5,841 nucleotides of DNA from Acidaminococcus fermentans (GCA_004555735.1 SFHH01000127.1:1-5841); one strand, 5' to 3'; shown: positions 1 to 5,693, counted from the first letter of the stretch. Notes: generated by a model from the letters alone, not told the origin. A program made the numbers and translations.

Positions 1-129
1 GTCCCCATGGCCAGGTTCTTTTGAAGGTGTAGAACCAGTATCGTGCTGGATATAGAAACGAATATCTTATCGTTAGCAGATTAGGGTTTGTACATTCAAG
101 AAATTTGCTTGCAAATTTCTCATTCGGCT
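1..129 (-). repeat. Left copy of a 129-bp inverted intergenic repeat module
   Basis: This segment is the reverse complement of 5694-5822, with no gaps and 126 of 129 positions identical; the outer 60 bp are identical. On the minus strand it follows the nitroreductase gene, its hairpin and a 7-bp array. It contains a near-perfect palindrome at 99-120 (AGAAATTTGC, loop TT, GCAAATTTCT) and a short CCAG/CTGG dyad at 35-49. The window starts inside the element, because the right copy continues the motif beyond the base matching position 1. No open reading frame in it looks real. It is probably a dispersed, non-coding, structured repeat. Copy number elsewhere in the genome cannot be seen. Confidence 0.9.
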
Positions 130-157
130 CGCGACTCTTGGCTCGCGACCCGCGACC
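130..157 (-). repeat. 7-bp tandem array, GTCGCG variant (4 units)
   Basis: Read on the minus strand, four consecutive 7-mers occur: GGTCGCG, GGTCGCG, AGCCAAG, AGTCGCG. AGCCG follows and belongs to the 129-bp module. The array joins the hairpin beside the nitroreductase stop codon directly to the module. The matching array at the right end has three intact 7-mers with GTCTCG in place of GTCGCG. The unit is 7 bp, so it would change frame if translated, and it lies outside any gene. Confidence 0.75.
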
Positions 158-185
158 GGAGCATATTGCCTCCGCAATATGCTCC
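158..185 (-). terminator. Perfect hairpin abutting the nitroreductase stop codon
   Basis: There are 12-bp arms, GGAGCATATTGC and GCAATATGCTCC, around a 4-nt loop (CTCC on the plus strand). The stem ends at the base next to the stop codon (186-188). It has no T tract on either side: leftward transcription continues into GGTCGCGGG. It is therefore not a canonical intrinsic terminator, though position and stem strength suggest a role in 3'-end formation or mRNA protection. Confidence 0.55.
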
Positions 186-716
186 TTACTTCATCCAATA
201 CACCCGATGTTCCTTCCGCAGGGGAGCCACGGGGATATCCCCTTCCACATAGCCCACCACGCAATGGCCGATGCCTTCGTATTCCCCGGTGATGCCCAGA
301 GTCTTCAGCAGGGCCTTGCCTTCCGGCCGATCGAATTCTTCCTTGGCACGGTGGATCCAGCAGCTGCCCAACCCCAGGGAATTGGCGGCCAGCATCATAT
401 TCCCCATGACCAGGGATCCGTCATATACCGCCGTAGGCCGCTGTCTTTCCGCCAGGACGATGAGCACGGCCGGTGCTCCGTAGAAGGGATCGAAATCCGG
501 TGCCCAGCCTCCGATTTCACAGTTCAGCCTGCTCAGCCGCTTCACCATAGCCGGATTGGTGATGGCCAGGATGATGGTATCCTGGGTACCTTTTCCGCTA
601 GGAGCGTAGAGGCCGGCTTTGACGATTTCCCGCAGGTCCGCTTCCGGTACCGGGTCCGGTTTGAAACTACGGATACTCCGGCGCAGCTGCATGGCTTCCA
701 GTACTTCGTTGTTCAT
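186..716 (-). CDS. Nitroreductase-family FMN-dependent oxidoreductase
   Basis: This 176-residue protein has the size of a single-domain nitroreductase. Such proteins are usually cytoplasmic FMN homodimers that reduce nitro groups, quinones or related acceptors with NAD(P)H. Visible family features are the N-terminal RRSIRSF motif (residues 12-18, phosphate-binding arginines of the FMN site), APSGKGTQ (38-45) at the usual APSGxNxQ position, the helix NMMLAANSLGLGSCWI (106-121), and VVGYVEGD near the end (153-160). The start at 716 is chosen because AAGGAG (725-730) lies 8 bases upstream and the protein then begins like its family, MNNEVLEAMQLRRSIRSF. A longer ATG start at 818 would add 34 atypical residues. 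The gene is divergent from the secreted-protein gene. I see no convincing promoter for it. The substrate is unknown. Confidence 0.88.
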   Translation of the reverse strand: MNNEVLEAMQLRRSIRSFKPDPVPEADLREIVKAGLYAPSGKGTQDTIILAITNPAMVKRLSRLNCEIGGWAPDFDPFYGAPAVLIVLAERQRPTAVYDGSLVMGNMMLAANSLGLGSCWIHRAKEEFDRPEGKALLKTLGITGEYEGIGHCVVGYVEGDIPVAPLRKEHRVYWMK

Positions 717-811
717 GATATCCTCTCCTTTACTGATGATTTCTCTTGTCATGATACCATCCTGGCAGCCCGTTGATCCCATTCTTCCCGAAAAGTTCAA
801 AACTTTTTCCT

Positions 812-840
812 TTGACAATTTTTCCTGGATATGACATAGT
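812..840 (+). promoter_or_regulatory. Sigma-70-type promoter for the secreted-protein gene
   Basis: A perfect -35 box TTGACA (812-817) is followed by a 17-bp spacer and CATAGT (835-840, 4 of 6 matches to TATAAT). TG lies one base before the -10, making it an extended -10 that would compensate for the weak hexamer. Transcription would start near 847, giving a leader of about 43 nt with AGGAGG at 876-881. Confidence 0.65.
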
Positions 841-889
841 AAAAAGATAGAATCGATGCAGATCCTGATGGAAAAAGGAGGAACCTTTG

Positions 890-1789
890 ATGAAACTGTT
901 ATCCAAAATCCGAGCAGCCGGCCTTTCCCTGCTGCTGGTCCTGTCCGCCGGTTCCCTGGTCCAGGCAGCCGCTCCCGTGGACAAAGCTGTGGTGAAAGAC
1001 CTGGTCCGCTCCCAAAGCGTCATGGCCAAAGAAAGATACGTCCAGTATGAAATGAAAGGGACCCTGTTCAGTCCCATCGGGGTCGGGAACCTGTCCCTAA
1101 CCGGCAATGCGGTGGAAGAAACGGACAAAAAAAATACCCGAATGGAAAAGCTCAGCGGGGATCTCCACGGGACCGGTGAACTGGTCCTGCTCACCGGACA
1201 GCAGACCATGGGTCAGCCAGTGGATGCCTACTTCTTTGCGGAAAAAGGCCAGCTGACCCAGTACGTCAACAGCGGCAAGGGCTGGGCCAAGACGGTCCGT
1301 CCCTACACCCTGCCCCTCCTGCCCGATCCAGATGGAAAGAAGGCAGAAAAGGAACTGCTCCAGTACCTGTCTTCCGCCAAAGTTGCCAAGGAAACCGGCC
1401 GGGAAAAGACCTTGGAACTCACCCTGGACGGCCAGAAGCTAGCTCAGAAAATGGCCAGTGACCCGGAATTCAAAAAGCAGAAAGATGGGGAACGGATCCA
1501 AGCTCTGGTGGCCCAGGTGAAGGAAGTCCCCTACACGGTGGTACTGGATAAAAAGACCTATCGGGTAAAACGGCTGGGCATGGATCTGACGCCAGTGCTC
1601 CAGACGGCCGGAGGATATTTCCTGGATGCCGCCGCCAAGGCCCAGAAGATCTCGCCGGAGCAGCAGCAGATGTTCTCCAGCCTGCTAGGCAGCTCCACCC
1701 TGGTCATCGCCTTCCAGTTCGACTACCAGCAGGGCAAAGAAGTGACCCTGCCGGCAGCAGTGGAAAAGACTGCAAAAACAGCGGAATAA
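890..1789 (+). CDS. Secreted cysteine-free protein, LolA/DUF6612-like fold suspected
   Basis: I do not recognise this 299-residue protein with certainty. Residues 1-26 form a clear Sec signal peptide: MKLLSKIR basic end, hydrophobic core GLSLLLVLSAG, cleavage after SLVQA. There is no lipobox cysteine and no cysteine anywhere, so a soluble exported protein is predicted, periplasmic if the host is diderm. The mature part alternates short beta-type segments with charged loops (for example YVQYEMKGTL at 51-60, AYFFAEKGQLTQYVNSGKGW, VPYTVVLDKKTYRVKRLGMDL). This resembles the concave beta-sheet LolA/LppX/DUF6612 group of lipoprotein or lipid carriers, but that is inference. AGGAGG (876-881) lies 8 bases before ATG 890; an in-frame TTG at 887 is too close to it. 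The gene is monocistronic, with its own promoter and terminator. Confidence 0.85.
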   Translation: MKLLSKIRAAGLSLLLVLSAGSLVQAAAPVDKAVVKDLVRSQSVMAKERYVQYEMKGTLFSPIGVGNLSLTGNAVEETDKKNTRMEKLSGDLHGTGELVLLTGQQTMGQPVDAYFFAEKGQLTQYVNSGKGWAKTVRPYTLPLLPDPDGKKAEKELLQYLSSAKVAKETGREKTLELTLDGQKLAQKMASDPEFKKQKDGERIQALVAQVKEVPYTVVLDKKTYRVKRLGMDLTPVLQTAGGYFLDAAAKAQKISPEQQQMFSSLLGSSTLVIAFQFDYQQGKEVTLPAAVEKTAKTAE

Positions 1790-1832
1790 AAAAAGAAAAG
1801 GTTGTTGCCCAGGCAACAACCTTTTCTTTTTT
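1789..1832. terminator. Bidirectional intrinsic terminator shared by convergent genes
   Basis: Perfect 21-bp arms surround a 2-nt loop (CA). The GC-rich core is GGTTGTTGCC/GGCAACAACC, flanked by AAAAAAGAAAA and TTTTCTTTTTT. Each strand therefore gives a stem followed by a U run. The stem overlaps the last base of the rightward stop codon (1787-1789) and includes most of the leftward symporter stop codon (1831-1833). Confidence 0.93.
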
Positions 1833-3051
1833 ATCTTTTCAGCGTTCCTTCCGATTGAGCCACGATAACTGCCGTGGCTGCATCCCCTACGATGTTCGGC
1901 ACGCAGCGGGCCATGTTCAGGATCCGGTCGATGCCGGCCAGGAGGCCGATGGCTTCCATGGGCAGGTTCACGGAGCTGAGCACGATGGTCAGCATGACCA
2001 GACCGGAGCCGGGAATGCCAGCGGTACCGATGGAGGCCAGAGTAGCCGTCAGCATGATCATCACCTGCTGGGTGAAGCTCAGATCCACCCCAAAGATCTG
2101 GGCCGTAAACACCACTGCTACCGCTTCATAGATGGCCGTCCCGTTCATATTCATGACCGCCCCGAAGGGAATGACGAAGTTGGCGGTTTCCTCATCCACG
2201 CCCACTTTCTTCACACAGGCCAGGTTCAGCGGAATGGTAGCCACACTGGAACAGGTGGCAAAGACGAAAGTGATGGCTTCCTTCATGTTTTGCAGGAACT
2301 TCACCGAGCTCACCCGGCCAAAGACCCCCACCATCAGGACCGCCTGGACCACCAGCAGATACACCGCTGCACACAGGTACATGGCCCCGATGGTCTTGAT
2401 GTACGGGATCAGGATGGCCGTCCCATTCTTCCCCACTACCGAAGCCATCAGGCCCAGCACCCCGTAAGGAGTGAATTCCAGGGCCATATTGGTGATTTCC
2501 TTCATCACTTCCTGGCCGGCCCGGCAGCAGTCCAGCAGGGCCTTCCCCTTATCGCCCAGTTTCAGCAGGGCAAACCCCATGATCAGGGCGAAGAAGATGA
2601 TCTGGAGCAGGTTCTGCTTGGCCAAAGAAGCGAAGATGTTCACCGGGATGATGTTGATGACCGTATCCAGCATAGAAGCCGGTGCCTGGCCCTTGGGCTG
2701 GGGCGCTGCCACGTTGCTCAGTTCCACCCCGGCGCCAATGTCCATCATATTGCTCACCACTAGGCCCAAAACAATAGCCAGGGCCGTGCTGACCAGAAAG
2801 ACGATGACGGTTTTGATACCGATCCGGCCCAGACGCTTGCCATCCCCCACATCCGCCGCAGCGCAGACCAGCAGGGTGAACACCAGCGGTGCCACTACCA
2901 TGGTCAGCAGGTTGGTCAGGATGGTCCCCAGCGGCTTCAGCACCTCGGCACGGGGCCCCAGGACCAGACCCAGGACAATGCCCAGGATAAAGCCGATCAT
3001 AATCCGGGTAAACAGACTCAGACGATTCCATGGTTTAAAGATAAAACCCAT
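1831..3051 (-). CDS. DAACS-family dicarboxylate/amino acid:cation symporter
   Basis: This is a 406-residue integral membrane protein of usual family length, in the glutamate/dicarboxylate carrier family (GltPh, GltP, DctA). Eight transmembrane helices plus two re-entrant hairpins are expected. Signature parts in order are HP1 TCSSVATIP (266-274), TM7 NMNGT (301-305), HP2 GTAGIPGSG (342-350) and TM8 GIDRILNMARCVPNIVGD (373-390). The TM8 arginine that holds the substrate side-chain carboxylate in GltPh is kept (R382), as are N386 and D390. By my manual alignment, the GltPh amino-group ligand D394 is N379 here, T398 is C383, and the sodium-site D312 is N303. That argues against plain glutamate/aspartate uptake. 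It is the last gene of the operon, 30 nt after the lyase, with GGAG (3063-3066) 11 bases before the ATG. It probably imports the lyase substrate. Confidence 0.9.
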   Translation of the reverse strand: MGFIFKPWNRLSLFTRIMIGFILGIVLGLVLGPRAEVLKPLGTILTNLLTMVVAPLVFTLLVCAAADVGDGKRLGRIGIKTVIVFLVSTALAIVLGLVVSNMMDIGAGVELSNVAAPQPKGQAPASMLDTVINIIPVNIFASLAKQNLLQIIFFALIMGFALLKLGDKGKALLDCCRAGQEVMKEITNMALEFTPYGVLGLMASVVGKNGTAILIPYIKTIGAMYLCAAVYLLVVQAVLMVGVFGRVSSVKFLQNMKEAITFVFATCSSVATIPLNLACVKKVGVDEETANFVIPFGAVMNMNGTAIYEAVAVVFTAQIFGVDLSFTQQVMIMLTATLASIGTAGIPGSGLVMLTIVLSSVNLPMEAIGLLAGIDRILNMARCVPNIVGDAATAVIVAQSEGTLKR

Positions 3052-3081
3052 TTTCTATTCCGCTCCTTTCCTGCCTGTGCA

Positions 3082-4242
3082 TCAAACGAACCGGCACACA
3101 TGGTCCACTGCGATATCCGAGAATCCATACGCTTCCGCTTTGGTCATTTTTCCGTTGCACACATCCTGGATTACCTGGAGCATTTCTTTGCCACATTCCT
3201 GGAAGGTCTTCTCCCCTCGGATAATGGCGCTGAGATCCACATCCATGTTGTCTTCCATCTTCTGATAGGTCCGTTCGTTCGCCGTCACTTTGATTACTGG
3301 TACAATGGCATTGCCAGTGGGAGTCCCTCTACCAGTGGTGAAGATCACTGCATTGCAGCCACCAGCCACCATGGAGGTTACGGAAGAAATGTCATACCCG
3401 GCGGTATCCATGACAATGGCGCCTTGACAGGATGGCCGTGCTGCCTGTTCCAGCACTTCTACGATGGGACGGGTACCGCCCTTCCGGATGCAGCCCAGGC
3501 TCTTTTCGTCCAGGGTAGAAAGTCCGCCGGCCTTGTTCCCCGGTGTGGGCTGTCCAGCCCGACAATCCTGTCCAGCTGCCATCAGATGAGCTTCATAATC
3601 TTTGCAGATCTGGATGATCTGGTTGTGGATATGGGGTGTAGCTGCCCGCTTGGCCAGCACATGTTCTGCACCGATCCATTCGATGGATTCACTCATGATA
3701 GTGGAAGCCCCCAAGTCCACCAGCAGATCACTGAGTTCGCCCACTGCAGGATTGCTGGCAATGCCACTGGTAGCGTCAGAGCCGCCACATTCGATTCCCA
3801 GCAGCAGCTCGGAGATGTTGCATAGTTCCTTCTGCTGTTTGCCCGCTTCTGCTGCCATCTCCCGAGCAGCCCGTACTGCCTTTTCAATGGTCTTCAGGGT
3901 ACCGCCTTCATCCTGGATGCCAAAAGAGACCACGGGCTTAGAGGTCATGCTCTGGATTTTTTCCTTCAGTTTCAGATGGGGGACCGTCTCACACCCCAGA
4001 CCGATGATCACCACCCCATACACATTAGGATTGCAGGCAAAACCGGTCAGCACCTTCTGGGACATGGCAGTATTGGCGGCCACATCGGAACATCCGGTAT
4101 TGAACACAATGTTCACAGCCCCCCGTACTTGGCTGGCCACGATCCGGGCCGTTTCACTGCCACAAGCACAAGTGGGCAGGATCAGAACGTGGTTGCGGAT
4201 GCCTGCTCTGCCTTCTTTTCTCTTATATCCCCAAAATTCCAT
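3082..4242 (-). CDS. UxaA-family dehydratase/lyase, large subunit (split form)
   Basis: This 386-residue protein matches the C-terminal part of altronate dehydratase (UxaA) and galactarate dehydratase (GarD), and the large subunit of (R)-sulfolactate sulfo-lyase (SuyB). These enzymes eliminate water or sulfite next to a carboxylate. Family motifs are GRAGIRNHVLILPTCACGSE (11-30), GLGCE (81-85), DEGGTLKTIEKAVRAAREM (111-129), ECGGSDATSGIASNPAVG (151-168), GAEHVLAKRA (191-200), PGNKAGGLSTLDEKSLG (234-250), KGGTRPI (254-260), and AGYDISSVTSMVAGG with FTTGRG (281-306). Several conserved cysteines could bind metal. The C terminus (DIAVDHVCRFV) differs from the FVPW-type end I recall for UxaA/GarD. 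The SAF domain is a separate gene 12 nt upstream, as in SuyAB-type two-subunit enzymes. GGGGAGG (4248-4254) fills that gap. The exact substrate is not determined. Confidence 0.9.
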   Translation of the reverse strand: MEFWGYKRKEGRAGIRNHVLILPTCACGSETARIVASQVRGAVNIVFNTGCSDVAANTAMSQKVLTGFACNPNVYGVVIIGLGCETVPHLKLKEKIQSMTSKPVVSFGIQDEGGTLKTIEKAVRAAREMAAEAGKQQKELCNISELLLGIECGGSDATSGIASNPAVGELSDLLVDLGASTIMSESIEWIGAEHVLAKRAATPHIHNQIIQICKDYEAHLMAAGQDCRAGQPTPGNKAGGLSTLDEKSLGCIRKGGTRPIVEVLEQAARPSCQGAIVMDTAGYDISSVTSMVAGGCNAVIFTTGRGTPTGNAIVPVIKVTANERTYQKMEDNMDVDLSAIIRGEKTFQECGKEMLQVIQDVCNGKMTKAEAYGFSDIAVDHVCRFV

Positions 4243-4254
4243 AATGTCCTCCCC

Positions 4255-4557
4255 TTATTCCTTGACAAATTCCTGTTCGTAATCTCTTGGCACACTGTAG
4301 ATATTTTTGTCAGACACCCAATGGCCCCGGGCAATGGGAACATTGGTCTTCCCCAGCAGTTCCCCGTATTTGAAGATCTCGCTCCCTTCTGGAAAGTCTT
4401 CCAGGGCAATCTTGTGGCAAAAGGGTATGTTCTCCTGCGCTTCGATTTTTTCTTCCTGTCCGTTTTTCCGATAGACCACTTGTTCTCCCTTATGGATTTC
4501 AGCCACACAGGTGACCACATTGTCCCGGTCATCCATCAACAGTCCATTGATTTTCAT
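4255..4557 (-). CDS. UxaA/SuyA-type small subunit, SAF domain
   Basis: This 100-residue protein covers the SAF domain that forms the N terminus of fused UxaA/GarD enzymes and the small subunit of split ones. Matching features are DNVVTCVAEIHKGEQV (12-27), IPFCHKIALEDFPEGSEIFKYGELLG (44-69, with the conserved His48 of the xHKxA motif), and TNVPIARG (71-78). Most relatives then have a G-x-H/W-V-H-x-H-N segment. Here it reads GHWVSDKN (78-85), with both usual histidines replaced. It is the first gene of the operon and its stop lies immediately before the large subunit's ribosome binding site, so translational coupling is likely. GGGGAG (4565-4570) lies 7 bases before the ATG. It presumably binds the large subunit to make the active enzyme. 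Confidence 0.87.
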   Translation of the reverse strand: MKINGLLMDDRDNVVTCVAEIHKGEQVVYRKNGQEEKIEAQENIPFCHKIALEDFPEGSEIFKYGELLGKTNVPIARGHWVSDKNIYSVPRDYEQEFVKE

Positions 4558-4597
4558 GCTTTTTCTCCCCTTGTGAAATTTCTTGACTTTTCTTGCA

Positions 4598-4626
4598 TTT
4601 ACAATATCATTTTTTTGTTATATAAT
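4598..4626 (+). promoter_or_regulatory. Promoter of the LysR-type regulator
   Basis: TTTACA (4598-4603, 5/6) is followed by a 17-bp spacer and a perfect TATAAT (4621-4626). This gives a leader of about 48 nt with GGAG at 4671-4674, 7 bases before ATG 4682. The elements overlap the candidate leftward promoter, so the two promoters would compete or be co-regulated. Confidence 0.6.
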
Positions 4627-4630
4627 CCAA
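4601..4630 (-). promoter_or_regulatory. Candidate promoter of the lyase-symporter operon
   Basis: On the minus strand TTGGAT (4625-4630) lies 18 bp from TATTGT (4601-4606), with 3/6 and 4/6 consensus matches. Transcription would start near 4594, about 37 nt before the ATG. A weak promoter facing the regulator's own promoter is typical of LysR-activated operons. Other AT-rich hexamers nearby could serve equally well. Confidence 0.3.
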
Positions 4631-4641
4631 TTTATCATATA
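4619..4641. promoter_or_regulatory. Imperfect dyad over the regulator -10, possible operator
   Basis: TATATAAT (4619-4626) and ATCATATA (4634-4641) form an 8-7-8 inverted repeat with one mismatched pair. It overlaps the -10 box of the LysR gene and the upstream edge of the candidate leftward promoter. That position would suit autorepression plus activation of the operon. It is not a clean T-N11-A LysR box, and AT-rich DNA makes chance dyads likely. Confidence 0.25.
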
Positions 4642-4681
4642 TATATTTTCATTAATTTTTTTTATAATATGGAGTCTGATT

Positions 4682-5612
4682 ATGAAAACAGCTTACGATT
4701 ATATCTATACGATCTACCAGGAAGGCAGTTTCACCCGAGCTGCAGAAAAGTTATTCATCACCCAGCCAGCCCTCAGCATTGCCCTGCGCAAAATCGAAGC
4801 TCGAATCGGCATGCCTCTTTTCGAACGGAATCGCCGTCCTGTACAATTGACTCCCGCAGGTGAACTCTATTTGAAGACCATCAAAAAGATGCACGGGCTG
4901 GAAAACGATTTGGATCGGGAAGTCCAAGAGCTGCGGGATTTCCAGACAGGGACCCTGACCCTTGGAGGCAGTCATTATCTCCTGTCCTACCAAATTCCGG
5001 ACCTGCTCACTGCCTATGTACAGAAATACCCAAAGATCCATCTCCAGCTCATTGAAGAAGCCTCGGACACGCTGTTGACCCTGTTGGAAAAAGACGAGCT
5101 GGATCTGACCTTCAGGTGATTCCGTCGTGATCCGAAAGCATACCCGCCATTATCCGGCTTTCCAAGATCAGATCCTGCTGGCAGTCCCCCGATCAGCCGA
5201 TCTGGCAGAAGATGTAAAGAACTATGCCCTGTCCGTCCAGGATATAGGAGCCGGCTGCAGCCGAAAAACAGAGACCCCCACCGTTTCCATCACCCAGTTC
5301 CAAAATCTGCCCTTCATCCTCTTGACTCCTGGAAACAACCTTTATAAACGGTGTCAGGCCCTGTTCCAGAAAGCCGGCTTCATGCCCCATATCAAACTGA
5401 TGCTTTCCCAGCTGGCCACAGCCCAACGGCTGGCAGAGCACGGACTGGCAGCCACTTTTGTCAGCGATGCCATGGTCGGCCCCACCAGTCAAGATCTGCT
5501 GTTCTTCAAGATTGCCGAAGCCGATTTCACACGCTCCTTCCACGCCCTGCTGCCAGACAAGGAGTTCACCCCCTATTCCGTCCGGGCCTTCATCCAGCTG
5601 CTGAAGCCATAA
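4682..5612 (+). pseudogene. LysR-type transcriptional regulator, split by a frameshift
   Basis: The first part (4682-5119, 145 residues) starts at ATG 4682 after GGAG. It has a complete LysR winged helix-turn-helix (residues about 2-60: EGSFTRAAEKLFITQPALSIALRKIEARIGMPLFERNRRPVQLTPAGE), a linker helix and the first strand of the effector-binding domain, then stops at TGA 5117-5119 right after DELDLTFR. The rest of the effector domain continues in the +1 frame from about 5112 to TAA 5612 (SGDSVVIRKHTRHYPAFQDQ, then ILLAVP, ending RAFIQLLKP). Removing one base near 5114 restores a roughly 309-residue protein, normal for the family. A recent frameshift or sequencing error is likely. An internal GTG at 5127 has no visible ribosome binding site. 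The intact gene would control the divergent lyase-symporter operon, binding an organic-acid inducer. Confidence 0.85.
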
Positions 5613-5616
5613 AAAA

Positions 5617-5647
5617 GGGGGTGTTGCACGTTACGTGCAACACCCCC
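5617..5647 (-). terminator. Strong hairpin; intrinsic terminator for leftward transcription
   Basis: There are 14-bp perfect arms (GGGGGTGTTGCACG and CGTGCAACACCCCC) with a 3-nt loop (TTA). A six-A run (5611-5616) lies on its left side, so only leftward transcripts get a U tract after the stem. Rightward transcripts from the LysR gene meet the hairpin but continue into GGTCTCATAAG. A leftward gene beyond the window's right edge is therefore possible; its 3' untranslated region would include the right repeat. Confidence 0.75.
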
Positions 5648-5693
5648 GGTCTCATAAGCCACATAGCGGCTCGGTCTCGGGTCTCGAGTCTCG
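5648..5693 (+). repeat. 7-bp tandem array, GTCTCG variant, interrupted
   Basis: GGTCTCA (5648-5654) follows the hairpin directly. After 18 bp (5655-5672) come three perfect-phase 7-mers: GGTCTCG (5673-5679), GGTCTCG (5680-5686) and AGTCTCG (5687-5693). AGCCG of the 129-bp module follows. CGGCTCG (5667-5673) and CGAGCCG (5692-5698) can pair and would loop the array out. The left copy has four contiguous units carrying G in place of the T. Confidence 0.75.

Noticed and set aside
130..157. CRISPR-like array from the short repeats
   Set aside because: The units are contiguous 7-mers with no spacers and no cas genes. They are too short to be CRISPR repeats.
105..776. Rightward frame across the left repeat and nitroreductase gene
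   Set aside because: It runs antisense to a convincing nitroreductase, begins inside the repeat palindrome and has no ribosome binding site.
791..807. AAAAGTT/AACTTTT hairpin upstream of the secreted-protein promoter as a terminator or operator
   Set aside because: It is a 7-bp, almost all A/T stem with no upstream rightward gene to terminate. It is likely chance.
717..818. Longer nitroreductase start at ATG 818
   Set aside because: The extra 34 residues do not look like the family, whereas ATG 714-716 has a good ribosome binding site and the typical N terminus.
887..889. TTG start for the secreted protein, one codon upstream
   Set aside because: It lies only 5 bases from AGGAGG. ATG 890 has the better 8-base spacing.
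1855..3265. Long rightward open frames across the symporter and the lyase region
   Set aside because: They are antisense shadows of the leftward genes. They lack ribosome binding sites and protein family features.
4663..4668. TATAAT as the -10 of the LysR promoter
   Set aside because: Transcription would start near 4675, inside or after the ribosome binding site. TATAAT at 4621-4626 has a matching -35 at 17 bp.
5105..5130. Programmed +1 frameshift making a full-length LysR protein
   Set aside because: There is no slippery codon pair, no Shine-Dalgarno-like stimulator and no downstream structure near TTC AGG TGA. LysR regulators are not known to use recoding, so mutation or sequence error is simpler.
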